Assembly (NCBI GenBank): GCA_016208105.1
Contig: JACQYS010000003.1
Location: 113,012 to 177,011 of the forward strand
Source: Desulfovibrio sp.
GTDB taxonomy: Bacteria > Desulfobacterota > Desulfovibrionia > Desulfovibrionales > Desulfovibrionaceae
DNA: 64,000 nt
Direction: 5' to 3'
This document shows positions 47,243-55,494 of the stretch, one piece after another. The number at the start of each line of letters is the position of its first letter. Position 1 is the stretch's first letter. The translations under genes and the position numbers were made by a program. The notes below the pieces were generated by a model. That model was not told the origin of the DNA and searched no databases. It saw only the letters and a list, made by a program, of their open reading frames with translations.

Positions 47243-47443
47243 TTATAACATATTGTTTTTTGCTCTCCCAGGGCATGCTAACCAATCGCATTCTGAGCAT
47301 GATGTATTACGTTGATTATTGAAAATTAACGCTGCATCGCATGGCATTGGCATTCCAGATTGCATATCTGCTATATAATAGCACGTAGTATAGCCATCCC
47401 AGTAAGACTTCAGGTTTTCCTCGGTAGATTTCCAGTTGTCCAT
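47243..47443 (-). CDS. Small cysteine-containing protein in a 525-bp insertion
   Basis: 66 residues; the C-terminus has CSECDWLACPGR, four residues of which could bind metal or disulfides. AAGGA lies eight bases before the ATG. It is present only in element 1, inside the segment between the two iteron-like repeats. No family is recognised. Confidence 0.4.
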   Translation of the reverse strand: MDNWKSTEENLKSYWDGYTTCYYIADMQSGMPMPCDAALIFNNQRNTSCSECDWLACPGRAKNNML

Positions 47444-47537
47444 AACCCTAATCCTTTTGTCGCAGTGTTATTTCATCTTTGCCTCACCGACAAAATACAG
47501 TATAGCACGCGGCGGACATTTTTCAAGAATTTTTACA

Positions 47538-47612
47538 AAGTATTACAGTATGTTATCTCTTGAAATGCGATTGCAGGTGTTGACATATGACATGATGTGA
47601 TGAGATGTGATG
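47538..47612. repeat. Iteron-like repeat region, copy B (element 1)
   Basis: Second copy of 47013-47088, beginning AAGTATTACAGTATGTTATC and ending GATGAGATGTGATGA. It is followed by the same GTCATAAGTGTTCAATG sequence as the single copy in element 2, so this copy is in the original context and copy A is the added one. Confidence 0.65.
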
Positions 47613-47660
47613 AAGTCATAAGTGTTCAATGTCGTTGACAAAACTCAGGAGAGATGTATA

Positions 47661-47852
47661 ATGATTTCAACAGCTTTGGATAAAAAGATATCTGTTCCTG
47701 TTTCTTCCGAGATGAAGGAGGAGATCAGAACTCTATGTGCCAAGTTGAGCACTCAGGAGACTGGAAAGGTCAATATGACTGACTTTGTAAGGTGGTGTCT
47801 TGTCGAAGGTATCAAGAGCAAGAAGGCACAACTTGAGAAGGTCGGACTCTAG
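47661..47852 (+). CDS. Ribbon-helix-helix-like regulator (element 1)
   Basis: 63 residues: a short strand (KKISVPVSS) then two helices (EMKEEIRTLCAKLS and MTDFVRWCLVEGIKSKKA), the pattern of an RHH DNA-binding protein. AGGAGAG precedes the ATG. It starts 49 bases after iteron-like repeat B, which it may bind. The copy in element 2 differs at three positions. Confidence 0.65.
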   Translation: MISTALDKKISVPVSSEMKEEIRTLCAKLSTQETGKVNMTDFVRWCLVEGIKSKKAQLEKVGL

Positions 47853-47873
47853 CATTCTTCTCCATACTCTGAC

Positions 47874-48083
47874 CTAGCCTCTCTGAGTAGGATTGATCCT
47901 AGTCAAATCTCCGCGATTTCTTTTTATAGCATCCATCTCTGATGGTTGCTCTCTCTCGCCTGAACCGTCTCCCCGCATTGCAAGAATAGCAGTTACCATT
48001 TTCACTGTCGGTACGTTTACACACTGACCTTGTCTGATATCCTTGTACAGGTCGACAGCGATGACCTTATCTGCCTTTGTCAT
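47874..48083 (-). CDS. Small element protein, divergent regulator candidate (element 1)
   Basis: 69 residues from ATG 48083 (MTKADKVIAVDLYKD); a TTG at 48110 is also in frame. The first 55 residues are kept in element 2, where the protein ends early, so the frame is under selection. It diverges from the gene at 48128 across a palindrome and could be a switch regulator. No family is recognised. Confidence 0.5.
   Translation of the reverse strand: MTKADKVIAVDLYKDIRQGQCVNVPTVKMVTAILAMRGDGSGEREQPSEMDAIKRNRGDLTRINPTQRG
47889..47904. repeat. AGGATTGATCCTAGTC motif, copy 2
   Basis: Same 16-base word as at 45708. Here it overlaps the end of the minus-strand gene that converges on the RHH gene. Confidence 0.5.
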
Positions 48084-48088
48084 CTCGT

Positions 48089-48111
48089 TTTGATAAATAC
48101 GGTATATCAAA
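48089..48111. promoter_or_regulatory. Operator-like palindrome between divergent genes (element 1)
   Basis: TTTGATA and TATCAAA form seven-base arms around AATACGGTA. The site lies between the start of the minus-strand gene and the ribosome site of the plus-strand gene, and is unchanged in element 2 (59448). Confidence 0.6.
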
Positions 48112-48127
48112 ATGGGAGGACATTTCT

Positions 48128-48460
48128 ATGTATGAGGATTCACACGATGAGACCTTTTGGAAGTACCTGAAAGACATGGATGACAAGAAGATATCGCCAT
48201 TCACAACTTTGGATGAATGGTCTGTAATGTCGCTATTGAAGAGCAAGGCTAATTCAGGAAGAGCGTTTGATGATAGTCAGGCGCTGAGGCACTCAAAGGC
48301 ACTGGCTAGTCGCATTGGCGGAGCGCAATCAATGTTTCAGGTCGGAGTCATAGTTTCGAGCATGGTACTCATACTCGCAGGTGCGTCTTCAGGCGACGAA
48401 GCGGTGCTGAGAAAGTGCATTGGTGTTGCTGCGAATGTGTCGCACATTCAGGAGAGATAA
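48128..48460 (+). CDS. Conserved element protein of unknown function (element 1)
   Basis: 110 residues, acidic start (MYEDSHDETFWKYLKDMDD) and a hydrophobic stretch near the end (FQVGVIVSSMVLILAGA) that could be a membrane or packing helix. GGGAGGA before the ATG at 48128 fixes the start. About 93% identical in element 2. It heads a plus-strand run of small genes leading to the replication protein. Confidence 0.6.
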   Translation: MYEDSHDETFWKYLKDMDDKKISPFTTLDEWSVMSLLKSKANSGRAFDDSQALRHSKALASRIGGAQSMFQVGVIVSSMVLILAGASSGDEAVLRKCIGVAANVSHIQER

Positions 48461-48464
48461 GCTT

Positions 48465-48608
48465 ATGGACAAAGATATCGTCATCAAAGTTGAATTCTAT
48501 AAGGCGACAGACCCTTTAGTCAAAAAGGTTTTGGAGCTGGTGCAGAAACTGTTTGGAAAAGGATATGCGATTGAGACGGGTAAAAAGGACGTTACGGTAT
48601 GGAAGTGA
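48465..48608 (+). CDS. 47-residue protein identical in both elements (element 1)
   Basis: A short strand-helix-strand pattern (DIVIKVEFYKATDPLVKKVLE, then GYAIETGKKDVTVWK). CAGGAGAG lies before the ATG. Every residue is the same in element 2, which marks strong constraint or recent exchange. No family is recognised. Confidence 0.6.
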   Translation: MDKDIVIKVEFYKATDPLVKKVLELVQKLFGKGYAIETGKKDVTVWK

Positions 48609-48612
48609 CCTT

Positions 48613-48795
48613 ATGAAACAGTACACGGGTTTGTATTCTGGCGATACTCATGAAAAGGATGTCAGAGTCACCTTTCATACATCATCGTTTCAGAAGCAAT
48701 GGCTGGCGAAGTTGGCAAAGGAAGAAGACGTTTCTTTGAGTCAGGTGGTGCGCAAGGCGTTAGACAGATGGCTCATTGAGAAATGTAAGAATTGA
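48613..48795 (+). CDS. Ribbon-helix-helix-like DNA-binding protein (element 1)
   Basis: 60 residues: strand DVRVTFHTS, helix FQKQWLAKLAKEED, turn VSLS, helix QVVRKALDRWLIEKC, a typical RHH layout. It starts four bases after the previous stop with GGAAGTGA upstream. It could control copy number or the replication gene that follows. Confidence 0.65.
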   Translation: MKQYTGLYSGDTHEKDVRVTFHTSSFQKQWLAKLAKEEDVSLSQVVRKALDRWLIEKCKN

Positions 48796-48869
48796 CAATG
48801 ACATCTAACAGTCAGGAACGAGACGAACTTCTGTCTTTGTCTCGTTCCTGATACAAATGAGGTATAAAC

Positions 48870-49355
48870 ATGTTCAACTATAAAAGAAAAAAACAGAGTG
48901 TAAACCAGAAGAGAGATTTTGATCCAAATCTTATGGGCAAAGGATACGTTCGTATTCCAGACCTTGTGATGCATCTGTTTATGACCAAAGCTATAAGTGA
49001 CCCCTCAAAAAGAGTCTACATGGCAATCCTGAATGAAACAATCAGGTTCAACCGCCTCAAAAGGGCTGTCAGGAACAGGGATATCGTGTTCCTTACAGGA
49101 ATAGACAGTCGTAACGTCAGAAAATATCTGGATGAATTGAATAGTAAAGGGTTCATCAGGCTTCATGATGATGAAATAGAAGTTGTTCTTGATGTTCGGT
49201 CGTGGGTACTTGATGAATTTACGAGGGAACTCATTGGGTCGAGACTGGGTGAAGGCAAGCAAGTTGTTGTGACCAAGCCTGTTGAAGAAGTTGATGACCA
49301 GTCAGAAGATAATATGACGGATGAGCAGTTGTTGGAGAGCATCGCATCCATGTGA
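48870..49355 (+). CDS. Phage O-like replication initiator (element 1)
   Basis: 161 residues. The segment KGYVRIPDLVMHLFMTKAISDPSKRVYMAIL ... IVFLTGIDSRNVRKYLDELNSKGFIRL matches the winged-helix N-terminal domain of phage replication protein O, which binds the origin. The C-terminus is acidic (EEVDDQSEDNMTDEQLLE), perhaps for contact with host helicase or loader. It stands just before the structured origin-like region. About 93% identical in element 2. Confidence 0.7.
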   Translation: MFNYKRKKQSVNQKRDFDPNLMGKGYVRIPDLVMHLFMTKAISDPSKRVYMAILNETIRFNRLKRAVRNRDIVFLTGIDSRNVRKYLDELNSKGFIRLHDDEIEVVLDVRSWVLDEFTRELIGSRLGEGKQVVVTKPVEEVDDQSEDNMTDEQLLESIASM

Positions 49356-49373
49356 TGCGTATCAATGTCATAT

Positions 49374-49600
49374 CATCGGAAGGATGATGTAGGCGTTCGG
49401 TGGATGAAAAAATTGATAATTCTGCATCTCAAGGATGAACGTCTACATCCTTCCGATGAAAGTGCTCATCGATCGGATGAATCTTGAAGTCTCCGCATAT
49501 GATATGGAAAGAGATTGCTGAAGTTGTATATCCTCTTAGACCAATAATAAACCATATATAAACCAAGGTTTACACATCGCTACGCTAGGTGAAAGGCAAA
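49374..49600. other. Origin-like region with long inverted repeat (element 1)
   Basis: CATCGGAAGGATGATGTAGG...CGTTC (49374-49398) pairs with GAACG...CTACATCCTTCCGATG (49437-49458), one three-base bulge. Repeats of GGATGA follow, then an AT-rich block with ATAAACCA twice (49547-49565) and AAACCAAGGTTT. Stem, short repeats and an unwinding-type AT block after a replication gene are what an origin would show. All are kept in element 2. Confidence 0.5.
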
Positions 49601-49714
49601 AGGCAATTTCCAGTATTAGACAAGGCAACTCTTTGTTTCCTACTTCAAGGCTACCACGGTGTTTTCATCACAACGACTTGGATCTGGTGATTCTCCGAAT
49701 ATCAACTTCTGCGT

Positions 49715-49832
49715 CAAAGTTGACATTCACTAAGTTGGCACAAGATTATAGGTAGTTACCGACAAAGTGGGAAAGCTCTTGCCAGTGAATGTCATGTTTC
49801 TTATCCGATGACCAACAAAGTTGATTTTCACT
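49715..49832. repeat. Three-copy site before the small recombinase (element 1)
   Basis: CAAAGTTGACATTCACT (49715-49731) and CAAAGTTGATTTTCACT (49816-49832) are direct repeats; AGTGAATGTCA (49784-49794) is the inverted form between them. Spacing and order are the same in element 2. They may be binding or crossover sites for the recombinase that starts 22 bases later. Confidence 0.55.
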
Positions 49833-49853
49833 GTTCACGCAAGGGGAAAACAC

Positions 49854-50408
49854 ATGAACGTCGAGCCAATTAGAGACATCAACGCCGTTGAGAACATCAA
49901 GAAGATCCTTAACGGTAATGTCAGAGACAGACTTCTCTTCGTTCTAGGTATCAACAACGGTCTTCGGATCGGTGACATTCTCAAACTGAAGGTCTCACAG
50001 CTTCTAGGACTCAAGATTGGTGATACTCTTCCAATCGTCGAGGAGAAGACTGGGAAGCAGAACGTTCTTATGGTCAACAAGTCTGTCTTCAAGGTTTTCC
50101 AAGAGTACCTCGACGCATACAAGCCGAATTCTGACTCGTATGTGTTCTTCTCACGCAAGGGTGGGGGGCATCTGACTGTCGAGGCGTGCAATAGGATGGT
50201 GAAAAGCTGGTGCAGAGCGGTGGGCTTGAAAGGGAACTACGGGACTCATACGTTGAGAAAGACTTGGGGATATATTCAACACTCTCGGTTTGGTGCTTCA
50301 AGTGAAATTATCTGTCGCCGGTTTAACCACTCAAGCCCAAGGGTAACAATGCGTTATTTGGGAATTACATCGGCAGATGTGGAGACTGCTTTGCTGAGAG
50401 ATTTGTGA
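49854..50408 (+). CDS. Short tyrosine recombinase (element 1)
   Basis: 184 residues, catalytic domain only. Arg in NNGLRIGDIL, Lys region EEKTGKQN, HTLRKTWGY, and NHSSPRVTMRYLGI with the nucleophile Tyr. It lacks the N-terminal core-binding domain of the 411-residue integrase. AAGGGG before ATG 49854. Proteins of this size include FimB/IntF-like enzymes, so inversion, resolution or cargo exchange are possible roles. Nearly identical in element 2. Confidence 0.85.
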   Translation: MNVEPIRDINAVENIKKILNGNVRDRLLFVLGINNGLRIGDILKLKVSQLLGLKIGDTLPIVEEKTGKQNVLMVNKSVFKVFQEYLDAYKPNSDSYVFFSRKGGGHLTVEACNRMVKSWCRAVGLKGNYGTHTLRKTWGYIQHSRFGASSEIICRRFNHSSPRVTMRYLGITSADVETALLRDL

Positions 50409-50438
50409 GAAATATAAATGGTAGCATTCAAAGTCTAC

Positions 50439-52217
50439 TTAGTAACGTTGCAGTACCTTTGAGCTTTCACTTAAAATGACAAGTGAATCTCCAGATATTC
50501 TTACAGTCCAAATTGATTCAGTGACACCAGATGCTTCTTTCATGGAATTCTTTGCAAAAAATTCAACAGTTCCGATTACACGCTTTACATCCGCTTCATT
50601 TGTTTGTTGAACGTCCAAGTCCAAAAGCTTGTAATTTAATTGAGACCACCGTTTGATATAGTCCTTCTTTTGTTTGAGTATCTCATCTCTTCCAAGTTGT
50701 TTGCCGTAAAAGGAAACCATGTCAGAGTAATAGCTTGATATTGCATCGACTCCATTAACATCTTTGACAGCTAACAATGACTCTACGAGGCGCTGCACAT
50801 TACCAATTGTATTTCCATCAGGCATAACTCTAAAGTATCTATCTTTGTTGAAGGTGTACATAATTTTCGAATTACAAATAACTGCTTTAGATTTCGATTT
50901 GTCGAGTGACGTTCCCCTGGTTATCGTCTCAATGTTGTAATATCCTTCGTTTGTATTGTCTAAAAATCTCCACGTCGTTTCATTGTTGTAGTTAATTAAC
51001 CCCCCAATCCCTTCGTAACCATCTTTCGTATTAACTTTGAAAACACAAGTTGGACTCCCAGCGTTTAATGCATATAAAAAAGCTGTTGCTGCATCCTGCC
51101 CTTGACCACCAGACTCTTCTTCAAGGTAAAATCCAGTCTTATTAGGACCAAGCTTTACAGCATGAGGGTCTGGTATTGAGCCGTATCTTCCGAATTTTTC
51201 AATTGCAAACTTATAGTGGTCAACGAGCCATTTATTATCAGAACAAGAGAATACAATATATCCAAGATAAGGTTGAGATCCTCTTCCAGAGTCAAAGTCT
51301 ATGTAAGGAGCAATCTTTAAGAATAGTATTATTTTTTCAAGTCCATCTTCAGTTATTTTTTCGCTTTTCACTGGGTACACAACGCTATATCCATTATGTT
51401 TACCCATCTGCACCCATGAATCATTGTACCAAATGTCAGTTTTTTTCCATAGTGAAGCATTGTATGCAAGATTAAAATTTCCAAATACCAAGTCCATAGC
51501 AACTGGAATTTTGAATTGTGGAAGAGTTTGCTTGCTTGCTTGTTGAGGTGTCTTGCTTATTCCTGCAAGTTCCATTGTAGTGTCAATGTCAATAAGTTTT
51601 GTGATTGCTTTTGCATCAATCGCAAAGTTTAAGTTTTGTCCCTCAGTGAGCATGAATGTTGAAATGCCAATTACTTTTCCGTTAGAATCTAAAACCGGAC
51701 CACCACTGTTTCCTGGTGATATTGGTGCTGAAATTTGTAAAAAATCATAGCCCTTATATAGTCTTTTACCGCTCACAATCCCAGTCGTAAGCGTTTTTTC
51801 CAATCCGAGTGGGTTGCCAATTACAAATACATTCTCTCCGACCTCGACGCTAGAATCGGTAATGCGAAGTGGTTCTAACGACCTTGAGCATTTTAGTATG
51901 GCAATGTCATGGTCAAAGTTTATGTATGTAAGCTTTGTTATGGTGATTATTTCTTCAGAAGAAATTTTACATTTTACATACTTTGAATTTGCTACAACGT
52001 GTGCATTCGTAACAATTTTATCACCATTGCCTGCAACGAATCCTGTCCCAATGCCAGTTTGTTTACCTTGTTCACTGTATGACTCTATTAGGACAACAGA
52101 TGAACTAGCAAGCTTGAAAATGTCTTTTGCTTCCATTGCATGTGATAATGGCAATACAAAATTCATGCTAATGAAAGTGATGATTGTTACAATAAATGTT
52201 TTCACTTGTTTCACCAT
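50439..52217 (-). CDS. Exported trypsin-like serine protease with unknown C-terminal half
   Basis: 592 residues. A signal peptide (FIVTIITFISMNFVLPLSHA) is followed by an S1C/HtrA-type catalytic domain: His72 in TNAHVV, Asp104 in FDHDIAILK and Ser171 in PGNSGGP. The region after about 230 has no PDZ domain; it is a long strand-rich part I do not recognise. Start ATG 52217 gives the best signal peptide; a GTG lies at 52259. It occupies the second variable position of the element, facing the recombinase gene. Confidence 0.8.
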   Translation of the reverse strand: MVKQVKTFIVTIITFISMNFVLPLSHAMEAKDIFKLASSSVVLIESYSEQGKQTGIGTGFVAGNGDKIVTNAHVVANSKYVKCKISSEEIITITKLTYINFDHDIAILKCSRSLEPLRITDSSVEVGENVFVIGNPLGLEKTLTTGIVSGKRLYKGYDFLQISAPISPGNSGGPVLDSNGKVIGISTFMLTEGQNLNFAIDAKAITKLIDIDTTMELAGISKTPQQASKQTLPQFKIPVAMDLVFGNFNLAYNASLWKKTDIWYNDSWVQMGKHNGYSVVYPVKSEKITEDGLEKIILFLKIAPYIDFDSGRGSQPYLGYIVFSCSDNKWLVDHYKFAIEKFGRYGSIPDPHAVKLGPNKTGFYLEEESGGQGQDAATAFLYALNAGSPTCVFKVNTKDGYEGIGGLINYNNETTWRFLDNTNEGYYNIETITRGTSLDKSKSKAVICNSKIMYTFNKDRYFRVMPDGNTIGNVQRLVESLLAVKDVNGVDAISSYYSDMVSFYGKQLGRDEILKQKKDYIKRWSQLNYKLLDLDVQQTNEADVKRVIGTVEFFAKNSMKEASGVTESIWTVRISGDSLVILSESSKVLQRY

Positions 52218-52279
52218 TGTCGTTTGGAGAGCATTGGCTACATAGGTCGTTTTTAGCACGATAATGCAATCACTTGAAT

Positions 52280-53050
52280 CTACTCATCAGTGTCAGATTC
52301 CTCATCCTCTTCATCCGATGCAATTTCATAGGTTGTCATTTGGTTTTTGTAATATCTGTAGACTCCAAAGTAACTTCCGGCACCATCGCCGTATGTATCT
52401 TCAGTGTCACGCGTCCTTCCGTCATATTCAATGGTAACAATTTCAATCCTTGTGTACCATTCTCCCACCTTTGTTCCGCAGTCTTCCTGTTCATCGCGTT
52501 GTTTTCTGTAGGATTCAATATCAATGTCAGAAGGAATAAGTTCTTTTCCGTCGGCATGCCTTGTGAGATGGCATTTTGCCGATTCGTAGCTTGTAGCCTG
52601 TCGTATTCCCTTGTATAAATCTGGTGCCTTTCTCAATTCCACAGTTATTTTTGACGGGTCAAAATTTTCAACATTGCTCCATATATGGCACAAATCCTCT
52701 GGAGCTTCAATGCCCCATACGTACAATGCCTTTTCACTCGTATTAGGCATGCTCTCTGGCTCTAGATATGTAACTTTCATGCCGAGCATGTCAGTTTCTT
52801 CATTAAAGCCATCACCTTTGACCTCGTATATTTTTCCGGAAACTGTCTTTCCATCCATTGCTTCGTATTCATACTCTAGATACCCTTCATAGAAGTTGTA
52901 GCTACTACAGCAATCAAAGTCGCTGATAAACTTTTGTATTTCAGACGTTGACAGATTTGGATCGTCAAATGAAGTGCACATGTCACTAAATCCAGATTCA
53001 AGTAAGGTTAGAGTCTTCACTGTGAGTTCCCTTTGGTTCAACAGACTCAT
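52280..53050 (-). CDS. Acidic protein of unknown function (element 1 cargo)
   Basis: 256 residues from ATG 53050 (a TTG start at 53074 adds eight). Highly acidic, with DFDCCSSYNFYEGYLEYEYEA, five or more cysteines and a C-terminus of almost only Asp/Glu/Ser (EIASDEEDEESDTDE). No membrane helix or signal. It is 62 bases upstream of the protease gene on the same strand and may be its partner. Confidence 0.55.
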   Translation of the reverse strand: MSLLNQRELTVKTLTLLESGFSDMCTSFDDPNLSTSEIQKFISDFDCCSSYNFYEGYLEYEYEAMDGKTVSGKIYEVKGDGFNEETDMLGMKVTYLEPESMPNTSEKALYVWGIEAPEDLCHIWSNVENFDPSKITVELRKAPDLYKGIRQATSYESAKCHLTRHADGKELIPSDIDIESYRKQRDEQEDCGTKVGEWYTRIEIVTIEYDGRTRDTEDTYGDGAGSYFGVYRYYKNQMTTYEIASDEEDEESDTDE

Positions 53051-53097
53051 TCTATTGCTAGTCAACACTTCCAATAAAATACCCTAGACACTCGAAA

Positions 53098-53451
53098 CGC
53101 TCAAGGATTTCTCAGGCGAGCTTTGAGGGTTTGGCTACTCGCAGTGCTGCACGGCGTGAGGCAGTGCGTCAGGATTTGTCAGGATCGCTCGTAAGCATTT
53201 GAACTAGGCTGAGTATGATCAAATCGGCAGGCGAGCTCAGGAGACGATTTTTCACACTTGATGGAATGTGTGAAAAATTTGGGCTCGCTGAAAAGTGGCG
53301 TGGAGTCTACGTTGCTGGCGAGGGTCGAGGCGTTGTAATTATCCGAGAATCCAGGAGAAATTGTGAAAAGTTACCGAAAAAATCTTTCACAATCCTTTCA
53401 CAAAGCCAAAAAGAAGGGTTTACGATTTTAGTCGTAAACCCTTGTTTTTTA
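53098..53451. other. Conserved right end of element 1 with integrase arm-type sites
   Basis: About 355 bases also present at 63255-63609. Contains TTTTTCACAC/GTGTGAAAAAT, TTGTGAAAAG and CTTTCACAATCCTTTCACAAAG, the same TTTCACA word as at the left end. Open frames through it are not convincing as genes: they run into the terminator and tRNA sequence. This is the attR-side binding region. Confidence 0.65.
53416..53450 (+). terminator. Terminator at the right end of element 1
   Basis: GGGTTTACGA-TTTTAG-TCGTAAACCC followed by TTGTTTTTT: a strong rho-independent terminator one base from the tRNA 3' end. Identical at 63574. Confidence 0.85.
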
Positions 53452-53496
53452 TGGAGCCAGCGAAGCGATTTGAACGCTCGACCTGCTGATTACGAA
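53452..53496 (-). repeat. att copy 2: tRNA-Thr(CGT) 3' half, junction of elements 1 and 2
   Basis: Minus strand TTCGTAATCAGCAGGTC, then a T-arm GAGCG-TTCAAAT-CGCTT that differs from copy 1 but still pairs, then CGCTGGCTCCA. Beyond TTCG it continues GTGGATG as in copy 1. It is therefore the element-borne 3' half left by element 1. Confidence 0.85.
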
Positions 53497-53651
53497 GTGG
53501 ATGCTCCTCAAAATTGTCGATTGATTTCAGCTGACTACAGCCTATTTTTCACAACGTCAAATCGATTATATTTACACTGTCATTTCAGTGTGTTATACCA
53601 GTTTCAGGTGAAAAGATTTTTCACAAACCTTTCACCTGGGAGGCGAAAAAA

Positions 53652-54887
53652 ATGACTACAAAAACCAACGTGATAGAAAAACTTCGGCATCCTTACAAAA
53701 TTACGCTCTATAAGAACGGAACGAACGCAAATATCTATTATTACTTTACTTTCAAGAAAAAATCTTATCGAGGTTCGACTGGAACTGATTCAGTTGACAA
53801 AGCAATTGATGTAGTCTCTGAAATCTACTTTGGAGTAAAGAAAGGCAAAGATCCAAAAGCGCAAAAGGGTGACAGCATCAAGTTCGATGTCGCAGTGGCG
53901 AAGTTCTTGGAATACAAGTTGACGGAAGGTAACATCGCACCAAAGACTCTGAAGGAATATACAAGGCAGGCAAAGTATCTTGTTGAGAAACTTGGTAGCA
54001 AACCCATTGACTCCTTCACAGCGAAAGATTTTCTTGAGTATGAAGAGTGGCGGGTAAACTACTACAAGACACACGCCGCAAAGAAAAAGCAGATATACGT
54101 TAGAGACGGAAAGAAAATCACAGGCAGAACATTTGATACGGTAGGTAATTCAGAGATAAACAGAGAGTGTACCCTCATTGGTTCTATCTTACGACATGCC
54201 AAGAGATACATGAATGCTTTGCAGGGTAAAGACGTTCCCGTGTTCAAAAACAAGAAGGAAAGGATTCGTGAAGACATCCTAACAAAGGATGAATATCTCG
54301 CTCTTGAAGACTACTGGATGAAAGAGAACCCCTATTACTGGCAGATAATTTCTTTCGTCAATAATACTGGCATTAGATACCCGTCAGAACTGTGCAGGAT
54401 AACTTGGGGTGATGTTGACTTGCTCAAATCGTATGTTGTCATCAGAGACAGAAAGAGCAAGGGGAAAACGCCGCTTCATTCGAGTGTTCCACTTGTCGGG
54501 AGAGCGCGAGAAATCATTGAACAACTTGGTAACAGGCAAGACATCCCGAAAAGTCATAACGACTTTGTATTTGTCAACGACAATGGCGTTCAGATCAAGA
54601 ACATCAACAAAGCTTTCAAGAAAGGCTTAGTGGCGTGTGGCATTGAAAAAGACATTTCAATGTACTCACTACGGCATTTGTTCATCACTAGAATGATGAA
54701 GCGACCTGACATACCTATGCAGATGATTGCGAGTACGGTTGGTCATGTGGACACAACTATGGTTGAACGTCGGTACTCGCATCTACGCACAGCAGATGTT
54801 GTAGAAGCATTCAAACGGTCTGAGGAGAACAAGCAGGAGTTCATTGCAAAGATGAAGCGCCAGATTGAAGAGCTGGAACAGGAGTAA
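53652..54887 (+). CDS. Tyrosine integrase of element 2
   Basis: 411 residues, about 16 changes from the element 1 integrase, none at the catalytic Arg, Arg, His or Tyr. The left-end TTTTTCACAAACCTTTCACC sequence before it is also kept. DNA identity drops at synonymous sites, so the two elements are related lineages and not a recent tandem copy of one. Confidence 0.93.
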   Translation: MTTKTNVIEKLRHPYKITLYKNGTNANIYYYFTFKKKSYRGSTGTDSVDKAIDVVSEIYFGVKKGKDPKAQKGDSIKFDVAVAKFLEYKLTEGNIAPKTLKEYTRQAKYLVEKLGSKPIDSFTAKDFLEYEEWRVNYYKTHAAKKKQIYVRDGKKITGRTFDTVGNSEINRECTLIGSILRHAKRYMNALQGKDVPVFKNKKERIREDILTKDEYLALEDYWMKENPYYWQIISFVNNTGIRYPSELCRITWGDVDLLKSYVVIRDRKSKGKTPLHSSVPLVGRAREIIEQLGNRQDIPKSHNDFVFVNDNGVQIKNINKAFKKGLVACGIEKDISMYSLRHLFITRMMKRPDIPMQMIASTVGHVDTTMVERRYSHLRTADVVEAFKRSEENKQEFIAKMKRQIEELEQE

Positions 54888-55052
54888 GCTAGTTCATCTT
54901 TCGCGAGGACGGCACAACGGTTGTCGAAAGTCGCTCAAGATTTTATGGGAATTCTCACGTTGTCTGATCCTAGAAGGTAAGGTAAAAGAAGTCAGGAAAA
55001 TGAACTAAAATCCTGAAAAATCGCAGAGATAACCCGTAGTCATTGATGATCT

Positions 55053-55460
55053 ATGGACATTTTCTCCAAGGAAAAACGTAGCGAGATAATGAGCAGGATT
55101 AGAAGCAAGGACACTGCTCCTGAAAAAGCAGTTAGGTCTTTACTTCATTCTCTAGGGTATCGATTCCGACTTCATCAAAGAAATTTGCCAGGAATACCAG
55201 ATTTAGTTTTTAGAAAGTACAAGCTGGCTGTGTTTGTTCATGGTTGTTTTTGGCACGGACACAAATGCAAAGCTGGTACGAAGCAAGTCAAGACCAATAC
55301 GGAATACTGGACCAACAAAATCCGTTCCAACATTGAAAGAGACTCCAATAATATAGCACTTCTAAGTCAGTTGGGGTGGAAGGTTGTGGTTGTTTGGGAA
55401 TGCTGTGTGCAAAAAGGAGCTATAGACGTCCGAAGGATGTTTATGAATTGCACGCAGTAG
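55053..55460 (+). CDS. vsr: Vsr, very short patch repair endonuclease
   Basis: 135 residues. Nicks beside T:G mismatches made when 5-methylcytosine deaminates. Family parts: FSKEKRSEIMSRIRSKDTAPEKAVRSLLHSLGYRFRLH, the catalytic Asp in LPGIPDLVFRKYKLAVFVHGCFWHGH, and WTNKIRSNIERD. The start ATG lacks a strong ribosome site. Directly upstream of the C5 methylase it protects against. Confidence 0.93.
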   Translation: MDIFSKEKRSEIMSRIRSKDTAPEKAVRSLLHSLGYRFRLHQRNLPGIPDLVFRKYKLAVFVHGCFWHGHKCKAGTKQVKTNTEYWTNKIRSNIERDSNNIALLSQLGWKVVVVWECCVQKGAIDVRRMFMNCTQ

Positions 55461-55494
55461 GCTTGCATTTTTACTTACTTTCTAGAGGTTTTGC

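Larger units (their letters stand above)
39720..53496. mobile_element. Integrated element 1 (about 13.7 kb) at tRNA-Thr
   Basis: Bounded by two copies of a tRNA-Thr 3' half (39720 and 53452). Contents in order: integrase, HXS peptide system, minus-strand DruA-like protein, small regulators, phage O-like replication protein, origin-like region, 184-residue recombinase, exported protease with acidic protein, TTTCACA-rich right end. Base composition is clearly lower in GC than the host. No relaxase, coupling protein, capsid, portal or terminase gene is seen. Its chassis repeats in element 2. Confidence 0.85.

Noticed and set aside
39720..53496. Element 1 as a prophage or a conjugative element
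   Set aside because: No capsid, tail, portal, terminase, relaxase or type IV secretion gene is seen in it or in element 2.
53215..53655. Frames through the right ends of the elements (also 63355-63657)
   Set aside because: They read through the terminator and the tRNA 3' half, and their similarity in the two elements is explained by the shared integrase-binding DNA.
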